From positions 1,856,001 through 1,920,000 of the forward strand of contig NZ_CP133465.1 in the NCBI RefSeq assembly GCF_031191185.1: a DNA stretch of 64,000 nt, given 5' to 3'. Shown piece after piece: positions 44,834 to 52,228 of the stretch (the stretch's first letter is position 1; the number at the start of each line of letters is the position of its first letter). The position numbers and the translations under genes are program-made. The notes under the pieces are model-generated. The model searched no databases. It was not told the DNA's origin and saw only the letters and a list, made by a program, of their open reading frames with translations. This stretch comes from Prevotella nigrescens (GTDB lineage Bacteria > Bacteroidota > Bacteroidia > Bacteroidales > Bacteroidaceae).

Positions 44834-45319
44834 ATGTCCACAATTACTCCAGAAACAGCTAAGATACAATTCGAAAATGCAGTGTTTTTACCAGAGATTG
44901 TAAAGATGCTGAACGAAGGGCATACCGTTACACTTACACTGAAAGGCTACTCTATGCGCCCGTTCCTGGAAGATGGTCGCGATAAGGCTCTTTTTGTAAA
45001 ACCTTCAACTGTAGCTGTCGGCGACCCTGTTTTAGCAGAGATAGCCCCACAACACTATGTACTACACCGCATTATACGCATGGAAGGCGAAAACGTTACA
45101 CTGCTGGGCGATGGCAATCTTTCTATGGAGCACTGTCTGAAGTCTGATGTAGTGGGAGCCGTTATCGGGTTTTACAGGAAAGGACGAAAGACATTAGACC
45201 GTACCGATGGTTGGAAATGGCGTTCTTATAGCTTTGTATGGACAAGGCTTTATCCCATACGGCGCTACCTGTTGGGAATATATAGACGAATATGGATACC
45301 CATCTTCGGAGTCATTTGA
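44834..45319 (+). CDS. S24/S26-family peptidase-like protein (Ser-His type)
   Basis: A 161-residue protein with the S26 signal-peptidase fold signature: GYSMRPFL with the likely nucleophile S40, and VLHRII with H78 where bacterial LepB has a lysine, as in archaeal/ER-type and S24-like enzymes. It has no N-terminal membrane anchor; a basic, aromatic C-terminus (RRYLLGIYRRIWIPIFGVI) may sit on the membrane. It could process a leader peptide for the cassette. Gap to PqqD-like gene: 28 bp. Confidence 0.83.
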   Translation: MSTITPETAKIQFENAVFLPEIVKMLNEGHTVTLTLKGYSMRPFLEDGRDKALFVKPSTVAVGDPVLAEIAPQHYVLHRIIRMEGENVTLLGDGNLSMEHCLKSDVVGAVIGFYRKGRKTLDRTDGWKWRSYSFVWTRLYPIRRYLLGIYRRIWIPIFGVI

Positions 45320-45347
45320 GTAGAATAATTCAATAAAATAACAATAG

Positions 45348-45740
45348 ATGAAGACAAAAGTAGGTTTTAACTTGCGACAAGTATGTGGCGAAAATATTAT
45401 TGTAGCCGAAGGAGAAGAGAATATAGACTTCAGTAATATCATATCGATGAACGAAAGTTCGGCATTTCTTTGGCGTGAAGCACAAAAGTTAGACAACTTT
45501 ACTGTAGCCGATTTAGTGAAAATTCTTACATCTGAATACGAGGTTGACGAAGCTACCGCCACTGCCGATGTACTTAAACTAACCAATCAGTGGGGAGTGG
45601 CAGGTATTCTTGAAGGCGACGACATTCCCGTTCTCAAAGTAGAAAAAAACGAAAACGAACCTGCCGACACGCCCACAGAAGCCACAGTAAAGAAAGAAGA
45701 AAAAGAAAAGAAAGGTTTCTTTAAACGGCTTTTCAAATAA
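45348..45740 (+). CDS. PqqD-like (RRE) protein with charged C-terminal extension
   Basis: A 130-residue protein. The first 90 residues match PqqD: LRQVCGENIIVAEGEENIDFSNIISMNESSAFLWREAQ and a winged-helix part FTVADLVKILTSEYEVDEATATADVLKLTNQW. PqqD domains bind leader peptides of ribosomally made, modified peptides and present them to the modifying enzyme. The remaining 40 residues are E/K-rich and end in a hydrophobic-basic helix (GFFKRLFK), possibly a membrane tether. The usual radical SAM partner is not in the cassette, nor is an obvious precursor. Confidence 0.87.
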   Translation: MKTKVGFNLRQVCGENIIVAEGEENIDFSNIISMNESSAFLWREAQKLDNFTVADLVKILTSEYEVDEATATADVLKLTNQWGVAGILEGDDIPVLKVEKNENEPADTPTEATVKKEEKEKKGFFKRLFK

Positions 45741-45880
45741 TACGCTATACACTACATCTCTACGAATACTCAATTCATGCTGTGGACACTCCGTAGAGTG
45801 CAGGTATCCGATTCATCGTGTCAAAAAGTTTATCTTTTTATTTCTTTTACATACATTGATGCACTTATTTGTATTATTGC

Positions 45881-45911
45881 TTTGGTATAAAATAAAAATA
45901 TATTACCTTTG
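45881..45911 (+). promoter_or_regulatory. Promoter of the 319-residue lipoprotein gene
   Basis: TTTG (45881-45884), 19 bp, TACCTTTG (45904-45911), giving a leader of about 45 nt. Confidence 0.82.
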
Positions 45912-45962
45912 GGACGCTAAAAACAAATTAAAGATAAAGTAACAAACTTAAATCCTATAATT

Positions 45963-46922
45963 ATGAATAAAATTTTCTGTTCACTATTAACTATCGTGAT
46001 AGCTTTATGTTTTGCAAGTTGCGAAAAGGCTATATTAAACAACGGTAAAGAAGTAGGAAAGAGTAAAAGTAAATTTAAAACTATTTCGCTCAGAATAAAC
46101 GAAGAGATTACGACTTCTGAAGCTCCTTTATTTAGTATGTATGGTACGCGTGGAACGAAAAAGAAGTTGTATGGTATTAATGTTTATCAGAAGAGAGCCA
46201 AAAGCAATTCGTATTCTAAATATGCATACGGATTGTTTGACGACCCTTCAAAGATTAGTATTGTTTTGAATGAGAACTGTCTCTATCGTTTCGAATGTTT
46301 AATTGTTGAAGAAGGCGAAGATGGTGTTTATCTTTCAGCAGATGGTTATATGGAACCTTTTGTTACAACTAACAAGAAACCTACGATGGGCACCAATTCA
46401 TTTACAAAGTCAAGTTCGGTTTGTTTTGCTTTTCCACCACAAGGGCAAACAACCATTACAGGGAATAAACAAGTGTGGTACCCTAAACTGATTAAACAAT
46501 ATGGTACACTAACAGATTTCGACCCTAAGACCTCTGATGTAGTATCTATAAAGGTAAAACGAGCCGTATTCGGACTGCATCTAACTATTGTGCCACCCGA
46601 AGATGGAACACTCGAAATTAAATACTTTGACGATTATCAAGTAACTATAAAAGATACAGATCCTACTTTCGACCATCAGGCAGTTTATTCTTTTACCCAA
46701 ACAGCGAACGCAATAGAAGATTCGTATAGTGGAGAGTTTAATTTCGAAGTAAAATGGATTAGAGGTGATGGAACAATAAAGAATGAAACCAAAAAGGTTG
46801 TTTTGAAACGTAACGTAATGACAACTCTAAAGATTGTTGTTAAAAAACCAACTCCTTCGAGTGTTGCTATTGAAGAAGAAAGTAGCGAAATGACGAATGA
46901 GAACGTAGATTGGACAATTTAA
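45963..46922 (+). CDS. Predicted lipoprotein of unknown function
   Basis: A 319-residue secreted protein. Signal peptide with lipobox FASC, C20 being the lipidated residue. The mature part is beta-rich (LRINEEITTSEA, KLYGINVYQKRA, YLSADGYMEPF), with the look of fimbrial anchor proteins of the FimB/Mfa2 group, but I cannot confirm that. The end is acidic. It has a strong promoter of its own, so it is probably not part of the upstream PqqD cassette, although it lies immediately downstream. Confidence 0.75.
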   Translation: MNKIFCSLLTIVIALCFASCEKAILNNGKEVGKSKSKFKTISLRINEEITTSEAPLFSMYGTRGTKKKLYGINVYQKRAKSNSYSKYAYGLFDDPSKISIVLNENCLYRFECLIVEEGEDGVYLSADGYMEPFVTTNKKPTMGTNSFTKSSSVCFAFPPQGQTTITGNKQVWYPKLIKQYGTLTDFDPKTSDVVSIKVKRAVFGLHLTIVPPEDGTLEIKYFDDYQVTIKDTDPTFDHQAVYSFTQTANAIEDSYSGEFNFEVKWIRGDGTIKNETKKVVLKRNVMTTLKIVVKKPTPSSVAIEEESSEMTNENVDWTI

Positions 46923-46943
46923 GAATAACCTAACTTCTATTTT

Positions 46944-46980
46944 GAAAAAGAAGAGGGTGTGTCAAAATAGACACATCCTC
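46944..46980 (-). terminator. Terminator of ABC exporter pair
   Basis: On the minus strand GAGGATGTGTC pairs with GACACACCCTC, followed by TTCTTTTTC. May also slow transcripts of the lipoprotein gene from the plus strand. Confidence 0.75.
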
Positions 46981-47063
46981 ATGAGAGCAATCACCATACA
47001 CGACGTAAGCCATATACTGTTGCTGTTTGCCATAATCCTTTGCGAGCGATTGGTGTAGGGGTA

Positions 47064-48791
47064 TCATTGCCATTTTTCTTGTTGCAGGCGAACCATGTGG
47101 GCGAACTCGCCGTTGCGAGCCAACAGCTCGTCGGGCGTGCCCTGTTCGCTCACCGTACCGCCGCTAAGCACCACGATGTGGTCGGCATTGCGGACGGTGC
47201 GCATACGGTGGGCGATGATGATAACAGTCTTGTTGCGCACCAGTTCGGAGATGCCCGCTTGTATTTTCGTCTCGTTCTCGGCATCAAGGCTTGCGGTGGC
47301 TTCGTCGAGAAGTATGATAGGGGCATTCTTCAGCAGGGCGCGGGCAATGGAAATGCGCTGCCGCTCGCCACCCGAAAGGGTTTCGCCGTTTTCTCCGATA
47401 ACGGTATCGTAACCTTGCGGCATTCGGCTGATGAAGTCGTCGCACTGTGCCAGTCGGGCAACGTGGCGCACTTCCTCGTCGGTGGCGTTGCGCTTGCCGA
47501 TTCGGATATTGTCGGCAATAGAGGCATTGAACAGCAATACGTCCTGAAAAACAATGGAATAGTGTTTCAGCAGCGTTTCAGGGTCAATCTTCGAGATGTC
47601 GTTTCCACCCACAAGAATTTGTCCTTCGGCGATGTCCCAAAAGCGTGCGGCGAGCTTGGCAGTAGTGCTTTTGCCCCCACCCGATGGTCCCACAAGGGCG
47701 GTAACGGTGCCTTGGCGTGCCGTGAACGAAACATTGTGCAGCACTTGCTTCTCGGTTTCGTAGGCAAAACTTACGTTGCGGAACTCGATGTCGTAGTTTT
47801 CGAGTTGTACGGCTGCACTTCCCTCCTGCGTGGGCATACCTTCTATTTCCTTCATACGGTTGATGCGCACGTCGAGGAAGGAGAGAAGGGCAAGGTAGTT
47901 GCACACTTCGATAATGGGATTGTAGACCATTGCCGATGCCAAGAGGTAAGCCAAGTAGGTGAATACCGACACTTCGCCCTGCTGCAACAGCCACGCTCCC
48001 ACCAATATAACGGTGGGCATACCGAGCTTGAGCAGCATTCCGGCGAGGTTGAGGAAGACTCCTGCCACGAGTTCGCCGCGCACCAGCTCGCGTTCGTAGC
48101 CCTTCAGCCGCTTGTCGAAGCTGCGGCAGTATGCCTGTTCGCCACTGTACGACCTTATTTCCTGCATACATTCCAGCCCTTCCTGTATCTGTTCGGTTAC
48201 GCCACGCTTCACTTTATAGTGCTGAACGAAGGCTTTGTGGAGCTGACGGCGCGACAGCAGCAGGGTGGTTACGGCGAGCGGAACAACCCAAAATAGGGCT
48301 AAAGCCAAGTGCCAGTTGTAAGAGAACATACCCACGCCGATGATGACGACGCTCAGAGCCGACGCAAACAGCTGGGGGACAGCGTGCGAGAAGGTTTGCT
48401 CGAGCATCGTGCAGTCTTCCATCACGGTAGAGGTGAGGTCGGAAAGGTTGCGTTCGCCGAAGAAAGCAAGGGGCAGTCGGCGCAGCTTTTCTGCCACTCC
48501 GATGCGGCGTTGCGCACTCTCGTTGTAGACGGTGGTGTAGGTGCTGTCGTACTGTCGGAGGGCTATGAAGAACATAAGCACTGCCAAGAGCACTGCCACA
48601 AGCACATAGAACCACAGCGTGTGCGGCTCGGTGGAGGGCTTGGCGTCGATGTATTCCATGAGGAAGAAGAACAAATAGGTGGGCGGCAGCATCAATGCGA
48701 TGTTCATCAATGTAGAGCAGGCGATGCCTTTCCGCAAGTCTTTCGCTCCTTTTTCGGTGAGGGCGAACCGTTGTTGAAGATATTTTATCAT
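47064..48791 (-). CDS. ABC exporter half-transporter (membrane + ATPase), second of pair
   Basis: A 575-residue type-IV ABC half-transporter: six spans in the first 310 residues, then the nucleotide-binding domain with Walker A GPSGGGKST, signature LSGGERQRISIARALL, Walker B IILLDEATASLD and the H-loop IIIAHRMRTV. All catalytic motifs are intact. It forms a natural heterodimer with the half-transporter encoded 25 bp upstream. The pair resembles the YbtP/YbtQ and IrtA/IrtB type, which work with siderophores, but also drug exporters; the substrate is not decidable. The sequence is visibly more GC-rich than its neighbours. Confidence 0.93.
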   Translation of the reverse strand: MIKYLQQRFALTEKGAKDLRKGIACSTLMNIALMLPPTYLFFFLMEYIDAKPSTEPHTLWFYVLVAVLLAVLMFFIALRQYDSTYTTVYNESAQRRIGVAEKLRRLPLAFFGERNLSDLTSTVMEDCTMLEQTFSHAVPQLFASALSVVIIGVGMFSYNWHLALALFWVVPLAVTTLLLSRRQLHKAFVQHYKVKRGVTEQIQEGLECMQEIRSYSGEQAYCRSFDKRLKGYERELVRGELVAGVFLNLAGMLLKLGMPTVILVGAWLLQQGEVSVFTYLAYLLASAMVYNPIIEVCNYLALLSFLDVRINRMKEIEGMPTQEGSAAVQLENYDIEFRNVSFAYETEKQVLHNVSFTARQGTVTALVGPSGGGKSTTAKLAARFWDIAEGQILVGGNDISKIDPETLLKHYSIVFQDVLLFNASIADNIRIGKRNATDEEVRHVARLAQCDDFISRMPQGYDTVIGENGETLSGGERQRISIARALLKNAPIILLDEATASLDAENETKIQAGISELVRNKTVIIIAHRMRTVRNADHIVVLSGGTVSEQGTPDELLARNGEFAHMVRLQQEKWQ

Positions 48792-48816
48792 AATCTTGTG
48801 TCCTTTCTGTTTAGGT

Positions 48817-50571
48817 TTATAGTTTCCATGCCACCGACTTTTGGTATTCGTTCCACATCTTATAATATAATGTGGCTTGCTCCATGAGCTGTTGGTGCGT
48901 GCCCTGTTCGGCTATTCTGCCATTGTCTACCACGACAATGTTGTCGGCATCCTGCACGGTGGTCAGCCGGTGGGCTATCATGAGCACGGTCTTTCCGCAA
49001 GTCAGATGGGCAAATGCCTGCCTGATAAGGTGCTCGTTTTCGGGGTCGGCAAAGGCAGTAGCTTCGTCGAGCACCACGATGGGCGCATCTTTCAGAATGG
49101 CACGGGCAAGCACTATGCGCTGCTGTTCGCCGCCAGAGAGGTACGTTCCCTCCGCTCCTATCACAGTATTCAGCCCCTGTGGCAGCCGCTCGATGATTTC
49201 CCGACTCTGCGAAAGGTCTACGGCACGGTTCACCTGCTCGATGGTTGCATCGGGATTGCCGTAGCGTATGTTCTCCAAAATGGAGGTCTTGAACAGTCGG
49301 GTGTTCTGAAACACGAACGACACGTTGCGCATCAGCGTTGCCTTATCCATGTGCCGAACGTCCACACCGCCTATTTTCAAACTGCCTTCGCGCACGTCCC
49401 AGAAGCGTGGAATAAGTCTTGCGATGGTTGTCTTGCCGCTTCCAGATGCTCCAACCAGCGCAACGGTCTTGCCTTGCGGTATGTCGAGGTCGATGTGGCT
49501 TACGGCATCGCGCTCCGCCGCTTCGTATCGGAACGACACATTGCGCAGACTGACGTCGAAGGCTGCCGCTTTCTCGGGCTTGGAACTCTCTGGAAGCGGT
49601 GGCGTGGCGGTGAGTTTCTCCAATCGGTCTACTGCTTCGTTTGCCAGAAAGAGGTTCTGACTGAGGTGCATGGCTTTCATTACGTTGGCTGCAATGATGG
49701 GTGCGATGAGCACATACAGCACCATATCGGAAACGATGATGGCAGTCTCGCCGCCGTGCCCTATCAGTATGATGCCCGTAGGCACAAGCAGAAAGGCGAA
49801 AGCATTGATGGCTATGGTGTAGGCAGACATGGGCGTGCGCCACAGAAGGGTGTACCTGATGACGAGGTCGCGGTAGTTGATGATGCTGTCGTGAAAGCGT
49901 TTGAACGAGAATACCGTCTGTTGGAAGACCTTCACGACGGGTATTCCGCGCACGTATTCCACGGCTTCGGCACTCATTTTCTCCTGTGCGTCGAGGTACA
50001 TACGCTGGAAATCGTTGTTCTTAGGGTTCATCATGTAGCCCATGATACCGAAGGCGCACACTATCGGCACCATTGCGGCAATGCCCAACTGCCAGTCTAC
50101 GGCAAGCAGAAGCACTATGATGCCTATCGGAGCCACCACGCTGCCTGCCACATCGGGCAGTATGTGTGCCACGAAAGTGTGGGTCTGGCTCGAATCTTCG
50201 TCTATTATCTTGCGCATGCGCCCCGTGTTCTGCGTGTCGAAAAAGCCCAACGGAACACGCATCAGCCGTTCCATGGCAGTGCGCCGCATATTGGTTTCGA
50301 TGCGGAAAGCGGAAAGATGCGAGAGCATGAGGGCGGCGAAATAGAGCAGAACATTCGCCACCGACACCACGAACGCCGCAATGGCATAGTCCCATACGGG
50401 CGTATCGGCAAGGTCTCCGTCGGCAGTGAGCAGCGTGCGCACCACCAACCACAGGAAAATAAAGGGTACGAGCGACAGCAGTCCGTTCACTGCCGACAGC
50501 ACAACCGAGCAGGGCAGCAACGGCTTGCGCCCTCCCATGTAACGTCCTAAGCGTTTCAGTATTCTTATCAT
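48817..50571 (-). CDS. ABC exporter half-transporter (membrane + ATPase), first of pair
   Basis: A 584-residue half-transporter: N-terminal MIRILKRLGRYMGGRKPLLPC, six spans, then Walker A GASGSGKTT, signature LSGGEQQRIVLARAIL, Walker B VVLDEATAFADPENE (AFAD where SLD is more usual) and H-loop MIAHRLTTV. Both members of the pair keep consensus catalytic glutamates. High GC content and different codon use compared with flanking genes suggest acquisition from a more GC-rich relative. Its leader region contains a strong terminator-like hairpin and abuts IS copy 2. Confidence 0.93.
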   Translation of the reverse strand: MIRILKRLGRYMGGRKPLLPCSVVLSAVNGLLSLVPFIFLWLVVRTLLTADGDLADTPVWDYAIAAFVVSVANVLLYFAALMLSHLSAFRIETNMRRTAMERLMRVPLGFFDTQNTGRMRKIIDEDSSQTHTFVAHILPDVAGSVVAPIGIIVLLLAVDWQLGIAAMVPIVCAFGIMGYMMNPKNNDFQRMYLDAQEKMSAEAVEYVRGIPVVKVFQQTVFSFKRFHDSIINYRDLVIRYTLLWRTPMSAYTIAINAFAFLLVPTGIILIGHGGETAIIVSDMVLYVLIAPIIAANVMKAMHLSQNLFLANEAVDRLEKLTATPPLPESSKPEKAAAFDVSLRNVSFRYEAAERDAVSHIDLDIPQGKTVALVGASGSGKTTIARLIPRFWDVREGSLKIGGVDVRHMDKATLMRNVSFVFQNTRLFKTSILENIRYGNPDATIEQVNRAVDLSQSREIIERLPQGLNTVIGAEGTYLSGGEQQRIVLARAILKDAPIVVLDEATAFADPENEHLIRQAFAHLTCGKTVLMIAHRLTTVQDADNIVVVDNGRIAEQGTHQQLMEQATLYYKMWNEYQKSVAWKL

Positions 50572-50777
50572 CTTCTTCTATATATGTTAAAAGGTTTTTG
50601 TTTCTACGGTTTCATCAGCTCTCTCCACCCTGCCATACTGTAAGCGGCACAAGTTCGCAGAAGATGTTCACCCACATGGAACTCACAATATGTAGAAAGA
50701 AAGCGAGATGTTGCCCTTCAGTGTTTGCATTGCAGATAGGAATTGTTAATAATGAACGTTGTTTTATTTTGTTCATA

Positions 50778-50812
50778 AAAAACGCACCATTCAGGAAAGA
50801 ATGGTGCGTTTT
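50778..50812 (-). terminator. Strong terminator hairpin in the leader of the ABC pair
   Basis: AAAACGCACCAT pairs with ATGGTGCGTTTT over an 11-base loop, followed on the minus strand by T-rich sequence. It lies between a -7 box at 50891-50884 and the ABC start at 50571, so it could be an attenuator, or the terminator of a gene that once lay upstream. Nothing else I can support lies in 50572-50911. Confidence 0.8.
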
Positions 50813-50883
50813 ATTCAATGGGATTTCGTCTCCATATGATATATGACTTTCATTTTTAATCATGCGCTGAATTTTATTTAGTG

Positions 50884-50891
50884 CAAAAATA
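50884..50891 (-). promoter_or_regulatory. -7 box upstream of ABC pair, cut off from its -33 by IS copy 2
   Basis: TATTTTTG on the minus strand. The IS begins 20 bp further upstream, exactly where the -33 element should be; before insertion, ATTG would have stood there (see finding). Confidence 0.5.
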
Positions 50892-50903
50892 CTAAGGATA
50901 TCA

Positions 50904-50911
50904 CAATTGTA
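50904..50911. repeat. Left target-site duplication of IS copy 2
   Basis: CAATTGTA abuts the element; repeated at 51979-51986. Confidence 0.9.
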
Positions 50912-51978
50912 GGCGTAATGGACATTTGGTAGGCTGAAAACCTCTCGTATTTTAGTAATGGACATTTGGTAGGCTGGTAATTCCAGCCTACTTTTTTATA
51001 TTCAGGAACCCATCTATGAACTTCTTTTTATTAACCTCCTTCATTCCATTATGATTACGCAGTGCCTTTTTAAGTTGTGAGTTGAATCCTTCCAATAGAT
51101 TTGTTGTATTGGGTATCTCTAATTCAGGATATTCTTCATACGTATAGAGCCATTTAAGGTGTGTCTTTACCGAACGCCTTGCACTTCTCAGCCTTCTATG
51201 TGTATAGGTTGTCTTGCCTGAGATTAGTAGAGTTCGTTCATCAAGGAACTCTTTCCATTCGTCACACCATTTATCAAAGCCTGATGTGAATTCTTCTTTC
51301 CCAATAGAGAACATGCTTCTCATTAATGCCAGCAGCTCGATGCCTGCTGGCAAATGCGGATTGTTGGTAAGAAGCCTTCTGACTATCTGCAACTGATGGA
51401 ATTGACACATCTGCACAGGGCAGGATGTTACAGCTTGTAAAAGCCCGATATGTCCATCACACACCACTGCCTTTATCCGAGTTCCACCCTCCTTAATGCA
51501 TCTGAGTCCCTCAAGGTATTCCTTGTTGGTCTCGTTCCTGACAAACCTACGATGAAGTATCCTGCCTGATGCGGCATCTTGAAAGAGCATCACACCAAAG
51601 GTCTTGGGGAAGTAGGTCGTGTCCAGTATTATTGTTGCAGATTCAGGATAGATGGGAGTGAAGCTGTCTGCCACTGAACTTAGCCTACGGCGTATGGTTC
51701 TTTCTGAGCATTTGTGAAGAGTGGAAAGCTCAGAAATAGTTCGCTTCTCGGTCAGATAGTCACTCCATAAACACACATTGTCTATACGCTGACCACTTTG
51801 AAATTGCCTGCCACAATCCCTGCAAAAGTACATTTGGACATTACGCCGATGACCATTCTTTTTAACATTTGAACTGTTACAGAATATACAGTTTTTTATT
51901 CATAAGCTTTCAAATGCTGCAAAGGTAATAAATAAAGGACATTTGAGAGGTTTCAGCCTACCAAATGTCCATTACGCC
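50912..51978 (-). mobile_element. Insertion sequence copy 2 (IS256-like variant), 1067 bp
   Basis: Same element as 21723-22913 without the internal duplication, opposite orientation. Terminal inverted repeats begin GGCGTAATGGACATTTGGTA at 50912 and mirror at 51978. It has an 8-bp target duplication, CAATTGTA, on both sides, so it inserted by transposition and has not recombined since. Confidence 0.95.
50988..51833 (-). CDS. Transposase of IS copy 2
   Basis: 281 residues from the first in-frame ATG: YFCRDCGRQFQSGQR (second half of a zinc ribbon), a helix-turn-helix-like TISELSTLHKCSERTIRRRL, and a DDE-type core with ILDTTYFP, VVCDGHIGLLQAV, CQFHQLQIVRRL and TNLLEGFNSQLKKALRNH. Upstream in frame lies CIFCNSSNVKKNGHRRN, completing the C-x2-C...C-x2-C ribbon, but without a usable start codon; the ATG at 51903 is out of frame by one base because the adjacent run is A6. 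The full protein may need slippage at this run. Otherwise intact. Confidence 0.85.
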   Translation of the reverse strand: MYFCRDCGRQFQSGQRIDNVCLWSDYLTEKRTISELSTLHKCSERTIRRRLSSVADSFTPIYPESATIILDTTYFPKTFGVMLFQDAASGRILHRRFVRNETNKEYLEGLRCIKEGGTRIKAVVCDGHIGLLQAVTSCPVQMCQFHQLQIVRRLLTNNPHLPAGIELLALMRSMFSIGKEEFTSGFDKWCDEWKEFLDERTLLISGKTTYTHRRLRSARRSVKTHLKWLYTYEEYPELEIPNTTNLLEGFNSQLKKALRNHNGMKEVNKKKFIDGFLNIKK

Positions 51979-51986
51979 CAATTGTA
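51979..51986. repeat. Right target-site duplication of IS copy 2
   Basis: CAATTGTA. The following 240 bp up to 52228 contain no gene I can support. Confidence 0.9.
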
Positions 51987-52228
51987 CAATACCCAAAAAT
52001 TAGTATTTTGCAACAAACACTTCAACTACATATTGTGAAATAGAATATGAAACGTTTCTGTTATACAAAATTAATCTCCTTTATAATTCTTTTCAGCGAT
52101 TATAACAGCGTTACAGGAACAAATTCATCTGCGTTGAAATCAGCATAGCACCACAGAACGAAAAAGAACGACCTGCTTATATCAAAAGAAATATTGCTGT
52201 GTTTTCGGTTTGGGCGAACGGCAATTAT

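Noticed and set aside
45777..45890. 37-codon frame as a RiPP precursor for the PqqD cassette
   Set aside because: No leader/core pattern, no ribosome-binding site, and it runs into the -33 box of the next gene.
47040..48296. 418-residue plus-strand frame
   Set aside because: It lies opposite an intact ABC transporter gene; long antisense frames are expected in GC-rich DNA.
48877..50550. 557-residue plus-strand frame
   Set aside because: Shadow of the other ABC gene on the opposite strand; His/Cys/Val-rich nonsense composition.
50615..50965. 116-residue minus-strand frame upstream of the ABC pair
   Set aside because: It begins in the IS tip and reads through a terminator hairpin; the 3' half has no recognisable content.
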